Source of the DNA: Thermoplasmata archaeon | GTDB lineage: Archaea; Thermoplasmatota; Thermoplasmata; Lutacidiplasmatales; UBA184 | Direction: 5' to 3' | DNA: 10,990 bases | NCBI GenBank assembly: GCA_030040865.1 | Contig: JASHSX010000110.1 | Span: 1-10,990, forward strand | Shown here: positions 1-6,404 of the stretch, one piece after another | Layout of the letters: every line of letters starts with the position of its first letter | How positions within the stretch are numbered: the stretch's first letter is position 1 | Notes under the pieces: model-generated | The model's database searches: none | What the model was told of the DNA's origin: nothing | What the model saw: only the letters and a program-made list of their open reading frames with translations | Position numbers and translations under genes: made by a program

Positions 1-46
1 ATCCAGGCTAGGCTACGCGCCCGGACCCCCGACGGCCCTCGAGATA

Positions 47-1120
47 TCAGTGCTTCGCGGCCGGCGCTGCCGCAGGCTCGGGAGGGAGCAGCGTCTCGTA
101 GCGATGGTCGATCGGAGCGACGAATCCCGTCGCCGCCTCCTGGAGGATCTCGATCCCTTCGAGGTACTCGCGCAACGTCGGAAGCACCGGGCGGCGCGGC
201 GCCGGGTCGGACGCCGCCGCCGTAGATCCCCCCAGGGCCCCGAGCAGCCACCGATCCGCTCCGGCCACGAACAGGAACGGGAAGACCCTCGACTCGTTCG
301 TCAGGGCGGCGAACAGGACCTCAGGTCGTGCCCCCGACCGGGGGGTCCCGGAGAGCAGCACGATCTGGTCACCGGTCCTTCCCTGGTACGGCGGCAACTT
401 CGACGGATCGAGGAGGGTCCGGTGCGTGATCCAACCCCTCGCGAGCATCCGTCGCTGGGAGAACGGGAGCCCGAACGGACCGACCAAGTGGCCGCCGCGA
501 CCTTGCTCGGCCGCGGCGAACGGTCGCTGGAGGAGCTCGGAGAGCGCCCACCGCTGGTGGGCGGTGAGCGGCGTCGGAGTCTCCGGCTCGTCGTCGTCCG
601 GACCGGCGATCACGCCGCCCAGGCCGTGGGGGTAGGCGATCGTCCCCGGGAGGCCGGCGAGGTGGCACCAGAGTCCCTCGTAGTCGAAGTAGACGGGGAT
701 GGACGGTTCGTCCGCCCGGACCGTCACCGAGATCGGGCTTGCCGCCAGCTTCCCGGACCCGAGCCGTTCCACGAGCCGGGGCCCGTCCGTCGGCTTCGCG
801 TGAAGAAAGACCGCGAGACCCATCTGGGTGGCGGTCCAGAGGAGGACCGTTCCCGAGTCGCCCGTGATGCGCTGCGTGAACTCCTCGAAGCGGTCGGCGT
901 ACGGCCGGGCCACGACGAACGTGACGAACGGCCGTCCGATCCGCGCCGGGTGCGGAACGTACCGGTCCCGGAGCCATCCCTCCTCGTAGGCGCGGCGCCG
1001 CACCGCATGGTACGTCGACCGGGGGACGCCGACCTGCTGAAGTCGCTCGCGTTCGCGATCGGGCCGGGCCGCGAGGAGGACCGCGATGACGCGGGCCTCG
1101 GAGTCGGTCAGGGCCCGCAC
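47..1120 (-). CDS. Putative transcriptional regulator with two winged-helix-like halves
   Basis: I do not recognise a named family. The 357-residue protein starts at a GTG preceded by a GGGAGGA ribosome binding site. Residues 4-55 look like a winged helix-turn-helix: LTDSEARVIAVLL, then a probable recognition helix around VPRSTYHAVRRRAYEEGW (33-49). A beta-alpha-beta-like stretch follows (64-108), reminiscent of Lrp-type effector domains. The pattern seems to recur from residue 185 (LTAHQRWALSELL, then LPFSQRRMLARGWITH) with a second strand-rich stretch to about 296, so the chain may be an internal duplication. The tail is proline/alanine-rich. It is divergent from a surface-protein gene, and a dyad lies in the shared upstream region, which suggests autoregulation or control of that neighbour; this is inference. 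No enzymatic motif is visible. I am sure that it is coding and only moderately sure that it binds DNA. Confidence 0.8.
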   Translation of the reverse strand: MRALTDSEARVIAVLLAARPDRERERLQQVGVPRSTYHAVRRRAYEEGWLRDRYVPHPARIGRPFVTFVVARPYADRFEEFTQRITGDSGTVLLWTATQMGLAVFLHAKPTDGPRLVERLGSGKLAASPISVTVRADEPSIPVYFDYEGLWCHLAGLPGTIAYPHGLGGVIAGPDDDEPETPTPLTAHQRWALSELLQRPFAAAEQGRGGHLVGPFGLPFSQRRMLARGWITHRTLLDPSKLPPYQGRTGDQIVLLSGTPRSGARPEVLFAALTNESRVFPFLFVAGADRWLLGALGGSTAAASDPAPRRPVLPTLREYLEGIEILQEAATGFVAPIDHRYETLLPPEPAAAPAAKH

Positions 1121-1139
1121 TGGGAAGGGTCCTCCCGAT

Positions 1140-1154
1140 TGCTACGGTGTAGCA
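1140..1154. promoter_or_regulatory. Dyad TGCTAC-ggt-GTAGCA, candidate operator
   Basis: Two perfect 6-base arms (1140-1145 and 1149-1154) flank a 3-base spacer. The dyad lies 20-34 bases upstream of the GTG of the minus-strand regulator, where an archaeal core promoter would sit. A homodimeric or two-winged-helix regulator could bind such a site. The link to the adjacent regulator is inferred from position only. Confidence 0.4.
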
Positions 1155-1250
1155 TGCTGTCCAAATCGTCCCGGGGCGCCCGGAACTTCGCCTTAAGCCT
1201 CGAACCCCGCATGCCCACAGCAGCGCGCTGCCCACGAGGGACGGTCGTCG

Positions 1251-2696
1251 ATGCGGAATTCGGTTCGCGGGGCCACGACAATCGCCGTGGTATCGGTCGG
1301 CCTCCTCATGGTCTTTGTCCTCCCCACGGGGCTCGCCGCGGCCGCCGGCCCCACGGGTGCCGACGCCGGGACGACCCTGTGGGCGTACGGCGCGGTCAAG
1401 ACGGTCGACGTCAGCGGGACGGCCGGGATCTGGCAGTACCAGGGGAGCGCCACCTTCGGCTACTCCGTGATCCTGGACCAGCAGAACACGAGCGGGAGCA
1501 CCTTCGAACTGTCGCTCAACCGGACGATGGGGGTGCTGTTCAACCTCGCGTACTGCTCTCCGAGCTGCGCCCACCCGGTCTACACCGCCAACCAGTCGTA
1601 CCACAGCTGGGAGTCGAGCGATGCCTGGGCGAACTTCACCACGCTCGGCAGCGTCAACGAGGCCGGCGGCACGGTCCCCGCCATCGCGCTCCTCAACACG
1701 AGCTCGTCGTTGGTCGGGCACCTGCTCGTCTCGGGCGCGTCGTCGCTGCCCGCTGCGAACCGGTCCCGGTCGCTGTCCGTGAACGTGGCCGGCGGGGCCC
1801 ACGTCGCGTTCGCCACCCCGCTCGGTCTGATCCCGCTCGACCTGACGCCGAAAACGTCGGCGAGCTGGTCGTCTTCGAGCAATTTCACCGCCTCCGGTGG
1901 GGCGAGCTGGAACTTCGTCTACGCCGCGGCCGGACCGCGCGGGACCGTGACGCTGGCGCACAACGGCTCGGGAAACGTCTCGCGCACCGGAACGGTCGTC
2001 GCTCAGGGGAGCTACACCGTTGGGAACTCGGTCACGTTCGGCGGGATCACGTATCCCGCGATCCAGCTCACCATCGTCGGCCCGTTCTCCGTCCGGGAAG
2101 GCTTCATCCTCGCTCCGGAAGGGGCGGACCTGTTCGGCTCGACGGCGCAGCCGTGGAGCTCGAACCAGTCGGGGACCGCCACGGCGTCGATGTCGGCGCT
2201 CGACGCGCTGCCGTCGGCGGACGGCCACTTCGGCGTCGCCGCGTCGCTCTGGCTGTACAACGCCGAAGGGACCGTGGAGACCTCCTCGATCGGGGCGCTC
2301 CCGGGATCGTCGGGGCTCGTGCCGGCTACCTCCTCGAATCCGGCCCCGGCACCGCCGACCTCGGTCCAGGGTTCTCCGATGAGCCCCGACGACGCGGTCT
2401 CCGACCAGGGATGCCTCATCGCCGGCTCCGGGTGCCCGGGGGCGGGCGGCGGCTCCTCCGCGAGCCCGCTGCCGCGGGAGATCTTCGAGGGGGGAGTGCT
2501 CGTCGCGGTGATCGCCGTGATCGCGGGCCTCGTCCTCGTGGCGGAACGCCGCCGCCTCCCGCCGCCGGCGTACCCGAACGCCAACCTCTACCCCCCCGGA
2601 GCGACGACCGCGGGCGGCCGTCCCCCGTCGGGCCGACCGACACCGGCCGAGCCTCCGCCCCCGGCCGAAGAGGACCCGCTCGGCCACCTCTGGTGA
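1251..2696 (+). CDS. Secreted, C-terminally anchored surface protein of unknown function
   Basis: The 481-residue protein starts at ATG 1251 behind a weak GAGGG. It has a typical export signal: basic MRNSVR, a hydrophobic core at residues 9-29, then a run of alanines. The ectodomain is rich in Ser, Thr, Gly and Asn and carries ten N-x-S/T sequons, as expected for an N-glycosylated archaeal envelope protein. Two cysteine pairs are visible, one in YCSPSC and one in the GCLIAGSGC segment near the C terminus. A single membrane helix lies at about 412-431 (GVLVAVIAVIAGLVLV). It is followed by arginines and a proline-rich cytoplasmic tail of about 49 residues. The topology is therefore outside ectodomain, one anchor, short inside tail. 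I do not recognise a catalytic domain. It is divergent from the putative regulator and ends 15 bases from the convergent aRF1 gene. Confidence 0.85.
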   Translation: MRNSVRGATTIAVVSVGLLMVFVLPTGLAAAAGPTGADAGTTLWAYGAVKTVDVSGTAGIWQYQGSATFGYSVILDQQNTSGSTFELSLNRTMGVLFNLAYCSPSCAHPVYTANQSYHSWESSDAWANFTTLGSVNEAGGTVPAIALLNTSSSLVGHLLVSGASSLPAANRSRSLSVNVAGGAHVAFATPLGLIPLDLTPKTSASWSSSSNFTASGGASWNFVYAAAGPRGTVTLAHNGSGNVSRTGTVVAQGSYTVGNSVTFGGITYPAIQLTIVGPFSVREGFILAPEGADLFGSTAQPWSSNQSGTATASMSALDALPSADGHFGVAASLWLYNAEGTVETSSIGALPGSSGLVPATSSNPAPAPPTSVQGSPMSPDDAVSDQGCLIAGSGCPGAGGGSSASPLPREIFEGGVLVAVIAVIAGLVLVAERRRLPPPAYPNANLYPPGATTAGGRPPSGRPTPAEPPPPAEEDPLGHLW

Positions 2697-2711
2697 CCGG
2701 TCCGCGGTCCC

Positions 2712-4007
2712 TTACCCGGCCGGCCGGGCGACGCGCGGAGGGGCGCGGGTCGCGAGCGGGTATCGGAGGAGGGCGGCCACCCCGCCGAACGCCTTCTCGA
2801 GCATCTCGCCCTCCTCGCTCTCGGTCGAGATGAGCCGGCCCGTGGCACCCGACTGGGCGGCGCGCCGGAAGAGGCTCTCGACGAAGTCCTCCGTGCCGGT
2901 CTCGGTGACCGTCCGCTGGTGGCAGTTCGGACACGGTCCGTCGAGGACCGCGTCGATCTCCGAATCCGGAAGCGTTCGCGTGAACTCGTGCTGGCATGCC
3001 GTGCATCGGAAGGCGACGCGCTGCTTGCGGAGCCCTTCGGAGATGAGCAGGATGTCGACCGCGCCCAGGTCGAGTGCCCGATTCACGTCGGCCTCGCCGT
3101 AGGCGGCGAGGCCGGTGTCGGCCTTGCGGATCTCGGCGAGGAGCCGCTGGACGATCCGCTTCTCCTCGGTGAGCTCGAGACCGTGGAGCGTCTGGGTCGC
3201 CTTCTCGACGAGCTCCTTGAGGCCGTACTCGTCGGTGTAGCCGGTGTCGAACAGCGGCTGCACGACCTTCTGCTGGAGCTCGTATTGGAGGTAGTTCTCC
3301 TTGTAGAAGTACTCCTTCGTCGCGCCCGGTCCTCCCAGCAGGATCCCCTTCAGCTCGTCCTTGCGGGGGAGGAAGATCTCCTGGGCCATCTCGGCGATCT
3401 TCACGAAGAACTCGTGGGCCGCGTGCTCGATCATCCGCTCGAAACGGTGCTGGGACTGGCCGCCCCGACCGTGCTTGCTCGGGACCTGGGACTGACGGTT
3501 CCGGAGCGCCTCGACGCGCTTCCCGCGCAGGAATCCGAGCGTCACCTCGGCACGGTCCATGACGACGAGCCCCCAGACGTCCGGTTCGTGGACCATGGCG
3601 AGGAGGGGGTCGAGGAAGAACGTCGAGTCGCACCGGTAGAGGTACGTGTTGAGCGTCTCGGGCGGCTCGACGATGAACGTCACCGGTTCCGACTTGTCGG
3701 CGCCGATCGCCTTGCTGCCGACGAAGAAAGCGACGCCGTTCGCGGGCGGCTCCTTGTACTGGCGGACCCGGCCCATGATGGACTCGATCGCCCACATCAC
3801 GTTCTTGCGGGTCGTCCGGCTCTTGATGTTCGAGCTCTGGGCGTACTCGTTCCTGAGGTACGACATGACGTCGGAGATCTGTTTGCCCGGCGGCACGTAG
3901 AGCGAGATCAGCTCCGTCGCCCGACCTTTGGTGGCCGAGATCTCGTCGAGCTTCCGCTGGAAGGAGTATCGGGCGAGCTGGAGGTCCGAGGGCGAAGCCG
4001 CGGCCAT
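2712..4007 (-). CDS. prf1: Peptide chain release factor aRF1 (subunit 1)
   Basis: Archaeal class I release factor; it recognises all three stop codons in the ribosomal A site and triggers hydrolysis of peptidyl-tRNA. The 431-residue length is close to the roughly 415 usual for aRF1. Domain 1 carries NIKS (residues 60-63) and the YxCxxxF motif (Y124, C126, F130) used for stop-codon decoding. Domain 2 carries the catalytic GGQ loop (182-184, in GRGGQSQHRF). Domain 3 has CTAC (335-338) and CPNC (359-362), a probable zinc site seen in archaeal relatives. I chose ATG 4007 because GGAGGA lies 6 bases upstream and the homologous N terminus (LARYSFQRKLDEI) begins just after it; the open frame extends further but without family-like sequence. 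It lies 101 bases downstream of the thioredoxin gene on the same strand, with no clear TATA box between, so co-transcription is likely. A hairpin covers the ribosome binding site. Confidence 0.97.
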   Translation of the reverse strand: MAAASPSDLQLARYSFQRKLDEISATKGRATELISLYVPPGKQISDVMSYLRNEYAQSSNIKSRTTRKNVMWAIESIMGRVRQYKEPPANGVAFFVGSKAIGADKSEPVTFIVEPPETLNTYLYRCDSTFFLDPLLAMVHEPDVWGLVVMDRAEVTLGFLRGKRVEALRNRQSQVPSKHGRGGQSQHRFERMIEHAAHEFFVKIAEMAQEIFLPRKDELKGILLGGPGATKEYFYKENYLQYELQQKVVQPLFDTGYTDEYGLKELVEKATQTLHGLELTEEKRIVQRLLAEIRKADTGLAAYGEADVNRALDLGAVDILLISEGLRKQRVAFRCTACQHEFTRTLPDSEIDAVLDGPCPNCHQRTVTETGTEDFVESLFRRAAQSGATGRLISTESEEGEMLEKAFGGVAALLRYPLATRAPPRVARPAG

Positions 4008-4010
4008 CAG

Positions 4011-4032
4011 TGGTCCTCCGTCAGGAGGTCCA
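4011..4032 (-). promoter_or_regulatory. Hairpin enclosing the prf1 ribosome binding site
   Basis: In the mRNA sense (minus strand) the arms TGGACCTCC and GGAGGACCA flank the loop TGAC. That gives nine positions with one central A-A mismatch. The 3' arm is the Shine-Dalgarno sequence GGAGGA itself, and the stem ends 3 bases before the ATG. Formation of the stem would block ribosome access, so translation of aRF1 could be controlled here. The structure is read directly; the regulatory role is inferred. Confidence 0.5.
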
Positions 4033-4108
4033 CGGTGAGGGCTCGGGGTCGATGCCCCTTCGCGCCGGCCGGAACCGCCGGTCGGCGCCCGTGCCCCGGG
4101 CGGGACAG

Positions 4109-4426
4109 TCAGAGCAGACGACGGATGTGCTCGTCGATGATCTCTTCGGGGTACGCCCCGACGATCCGGTCGACCAGCTTGCCCTGCTTGTAGAACAGCA
4201 GGGTTGGGATGCTCATGATGCCGAGCGCGCCGGCCTTCTCTCCGTTGTCGTCGGAGTTCATCTTGCCGAACGCGACCTTGCCCTGGTACTTCTCGCTCAA
4301 CCGGTCGACGATCGGGGAGACCATGCGGCACGGGCCGCACCAGGGGGCCCAGACGTCGACCACCGCCGCCCCGTTCTCTTGGGCGAACTTGTCGAAGTTG
4401 CTGCCCCCGACTTCTTGAACGCTCAT
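4109..4426 (-). CDS. trxA: Thioredoxin
   Basis: Small cytosolic dithiol-disulfide oxidoreductase of 105 residues, the normal length for a single-domain thioredoxin. The active site is WCGPC (29-33) within VVDVWAPWCGPCRMV, and the cis-proline opposite it is P74 in IMSIPTLLFY. The C-terminal part ends in a typical strand-helix (GKLVDRIVGAYPEEII). I chose ATG 4426 because AGGAAGG lies about 7 bases upstream and a good TATA box (AATTTTATA) lies about 33-41 bases upstream. It is the first gene of a probable two-gene unit with aRF1. No reductase partner is in the window. Confidence 0.97.
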   Translation of the reverse strand: MSVQEVGGSNFDKFAQENGAAVVDVWAPWCGPCRMVSPIVDRLSEKYQGKVAFGKMNSDDNGEKAGALGIMSIPTLLFYKQGKLVDRIVGAYPEEIIDEHIRRLL

Positions 4427-4458
4427 GGATGCCTTCCTAGCAGTTGAGCCCGCCCGTC

Positions 4459-4467
4459 TATAAAATT
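4459..4467 (-). promoter_or_regulatory. TATA box of the thioredoxin gene
   Basis: Read on the minus strand this is AATTTTATA in otherwise GC-rich sequence. Its centre is about 37 bases upstream of the ATG at 4426, which predicts a transcription start near 4437 and a leader of about 10 bases carrying the AGGAAGG site. The spacing fits archaeal TBP/TFB promoters. Confidence 0.65.
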
Positions 4468-4594
4468 CTGAGTGGGCGCCAGGTTCACCTCCCGACCCCG
4501 GGGCCACCCGTCGGGACGTTCTCCGGGCCGCCGCGGCGGTCGTGGGCGGAGAATTCCAAAGTGTCTTTGTAGATTGGCGCCCCTAGGGGAGATC

Positions 4595-5422
4595 GTGACC
4601 GTTTTTTCGTCCTCGAGCGCCCCGCCCTCCGACGTACCCCTTCTTTCCGCCTCCCTCGCGGACGCCGTGCCGCTCGTGGACCGGATGGGACGCCGACCCG
4701 CCGTCCTCACTCCGTCGTCCCGCAAGGGGATCCGTCAGCGGATGCTGCTGCTCCGTCAGAACGCCCTGGACCGGATCGTCGACCTAAGCGGCGTGGCGCG
4801 GCCGGAGCTCCAACGGTTTCGGCGCGAGCTTCGGGAGAGCGACCTCCCCGACGTGCTGATCCAGCGGGGCGCGGGGCTCGCCTTCACGCGCGAACTCCCG
4901 CAGGGGGCGCTCCTGTACCTGCTCGTCCGGTCGCTCAAGCCCCGTACGGTCGTGGAGACAGGGGTCCGCCCCGGCTACTCGACGGCGTGGATCCTGGCGG
5001 CCCTCGAAGCGAACGCCGAGGGGCGGCTCACGTCGCTCGGGCCGGGCCCGACGGCCGGCCGGACGACCGGCGTCCACGACGTGACCGTGGGGCAGTTCGT
5101 GCCTCCCGCGCTCCGGTCCCGGTGGACCCTTGCGCTCGGCAACACCGAGGACCGGCTGCGGGAGATCCTGTCGGGACCGCGCGTCGACCTGTTCTTCTAC
5201 GACAACGGCCCGGACACGGACCGGGCCCGCTTTGAGCTCAAGCTCGGTTGGGAGTCGCTCTCCGAGCGCGGGGTGCTCCTTGCGCACCACGTGGAGTCGA
5301 ATTCGGCGTGGACCGATTTCTGCCGGTGGCAGGGGTTGCCCCCGCAACTCCTCGACCCGGGGCCGCCCCCCATGGGCGCCCTCGGCGTCCGCCCGGCCCC
5401 AACGGCGCGCACCGGTCGCTAG
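4595..5422 (+). CDS. Class I SAM methyltransferase-like protein (Methyltransf_24 type)
   Basis: The 275-residue protein starts at GTG 4595 just after GGGGAG; the frame is open further upstream but with non-protein-like arginine/proline-rich sequence. Residues 103-130 (LYLLVRSLKPRTVVETGVRPGYST) match helix alpha-Z and the SAM-binding loop of class I methyltransferases, with E121 and G123-x3-G127. The later strand DLFFYDNGPD (198-207) and the segment GVLLAHHVESNSAWTDF (226-242) match the usual 'D..hIDg' and 'Gvil..Dv' blocks of O-methyltransferase-like Methyltransf_24 proteins. The acid that normally binds the SAM ribose at the end of strand 2 seems absent (TSLGPG, 146-151). The substrate is unknown. 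It is divergent from thioredoxin across about 168 bases and ends 4 bases from the convergent moaB. Confidence 0.8.
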   Translation: MTVFSSSSAPPSDVPLLSASLADAVPLVDRMGRRPAVLTPSSRKGIRQRMLLLRQNALDRIVDLSGVARPELQRFRRELRESDLPDVLIQRGAGLAFTRELPQGALLYLLVRSLKPRTVVETGVRPGYSTAWILAALEANAEGRLTSLGPGPTAGRTTGVHDVTVGQFVPPALRSRWTLALGNTEDRLREILSGPRVDLFFYDNGPDTDRARFELKLGWESLSERGVLLAHHVESNSAWTDFCRWQGLPPQLLDPGPPPMGALGVRPAPTARTGR

Positions 5423-5426
5423 GCGC

Positions 5427-5954
5427 TCAACGCTCGAGCTCTTCGACCAGGTGGATCGACGCGGGCACGATCAGCCGCTCGATCGCGGTCCGGACCGCCC
5501 GCTCGCTGCCGGGGAGCGCGTACACCGGCTTCCCGCGCACGACGAAGAGCGCCGCTCGGCTGATCATCGCGAGCGGACCCACCTCCTCGAAGCTCAGCGC
5601 GCGGTAGATCTCCCCGAATCCCGGGAGCGTTCGACCGCCCATCGCTTCGAGGGCGTTCACGGTCAGGTCCCGAGAGCTCGCCCCGGTGCCGCCGACCGTG
5701 ACGGCCGCCTCGACCGCCGGTTCGCCGAGCCACGGTTCCAGGTGGTCGCGAACGTCCGCGACCGAGTTCGCGACCAGCGTGTAGTGGACCACCTTGTGGC
5801 CGGCCTTCGAAAGGAGCTCCCGGGCGAGGTGGCCGGACGGGTCGTCCTGCTCCGTGTGGGTATCCGACACCGACAGCACTCCGAAGCCGAGGCTCCGGGT
5901 GCCGCCCAGGTGGTGACGGTTCGCCGCGCCGGCGGGGGATTCTGGCTCGTTCAT
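5427..5954 (-). CDS. moaB: MoaB/Mog-type molybdopterin adenylyltransferase
   Basis: Molybdenum cofactor biosynthesis protein of 175 residues; the family binds molybdopterin and activates it by adenylylation before metal insertion, in the cytoplasm. The core opens with LGFGVLSVSDTHT (22-34). The molybdopterin-binding GGTG loop lies at 88-91, followed by the conserved acid and threonine of SRDLT (94-98). The segment PGFGEIYRALSFEEVGPLAMISRA (111-134) is a MoaB signature. ALPGS (146-150) completes the pocket. The first 20 residues are a short extension. ATG 5954 overlaps the moaC stop in the sequence ATGA; there is no separate ribosome binding site, so translation is probably coupled to moaC. 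It is last in the rfcS-moaC-moaB run. Confidence 0.94.
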   Translation of the reverse strand: MNEPESPAGAANRHHLGGTRSLGFGVLSVSDTHTEQDDPSGHLARELLSKAGHKVVHYTLVANSVADVRDHLEPWLGEPAVEAAVTVGGTGASSRDLTVNALEAMGGRTLPGFGEIYRALSFEEVGPLAMISRAALFVVRGKPVYALPGSERAVRTAIERLIVPASIHLVEELER

Positions 5955-6400
5955 GAGGGGGCCCGGGGCGTCTTCCGCTTGGCGAGCACCCGGACCGGTC
6001 CGAGCGACGTGCGCGGATAGAGCCCCCGCGCATCCTTCTCGAGGTACTTGACCATGTCCCACGCGGTGAGCAGTGCGATGGTCGCCCCCACCAGCGCCTC
6101 CATCTCGACGCCGGTCCGGTCGACCGTCTCGGCCACCGCGCGCACGCGGAGCCCTCGGGCGCTCGGGACGAGCTCGATCGCGCTCGAGGTCAGGGGGACC
6201 ACGTGGGTGTGCGGGATGAGCTCGGGGGTACGCTTCATCGCGAGGAGGCCCGCGAGCTCCCCGGCCGCGATCGGGTCCCCCTTCTCGACCCGGTGTCGGG
6301 CGATCGCTCGCCGGGTGGCCGGGGAGAGGCGCAGTTCGCCCTCCACGATCGCCCGGCGGCCGACCGGGGTCTTGCCGGCCACGTCCGACTGCCGCGCCAT
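5951..6400 (-). CDS. moaC: Cyclic pyranopterin monophosphate synthase MoaC
   Basis: Second step of molybdopterin synthesis: it converts the MoaA product 3',8-cyclo-7,8-dihydro-GTP to cyclic pyranopterin monophosphate. The protein has 149 residues, typical for the family. By comparison with E. coli MoaC the catalytic residues seem kept: K56 in AMKRTPELIP, H66 in IPHTH, E99 and E101 in TGVEMEAL, and D115 and K118 in WDMVKYLEKDA. The bacterial IPLCH motif is replaced by IPHTH, as in some archaeal members, and the C terminus stops before the KSGGKSG tail. Its ATG follows the rfcS stop by 4 bases, with GAAGTGA spanning that stop as a possible ribosome binding site. It overlaps moaB by 4 bases. MoaA, MoaD and MoaE are not in the window. 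Confidence 0.95.
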   Translation of the reverse strand: MARQSDVAGKTPVGRRAIVEGELRLSPATRRAIARHRVEKGDPIAAGELAGLLAMKRTPELIPHTHVVPLTSSAIELVPSARGLRVRAVAETVDRTGVEMEALVGATIALLTAWDMVKYLEKDARGLYPRTSLGPVRVLAKRKTPRAPS

Positions 6401-6404
6401 CGGT

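Noticed and set aside
1..46. Left edge sequence
   Set aside because: Only 46 bases with no feature I can support.
50..2833. A 927-codon open frame on plus across the regulator and surface-protein genes
   Set aside because: The translation is arginine/glycine/proline-rich with no domain and runs antisense to the regulator; long antisense frames are expected at this GC content.
2416..3795. A long minus-strand open frame overlapping prf1 in another phase
   Set aside because: It shadows aRF1, whose NIKS and GGQ motifs lie in the other frame; the composition is arginine-rich and low in hydrophobic residues.
2919..4193. A plus-strand 424-codon frame antisense to prf1
   Set aside because: Leucine/valine/arginine-rich mirror of a real gene; no start signal or family match.
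4557..4569. Dyad CAAAG-tgt-CTTTG upstream of the methyltransferase-like gene
   Set aside because: Only 5-base arms; position fits a promoter but the signal is too short to call.
4472..4594. Upstream extension of the methyltransferase-like gene to ATG 4472
   Set aside because: The added residues are arginine/glycine-rich, and GTG 4595 has a GGGGAG just upstream.
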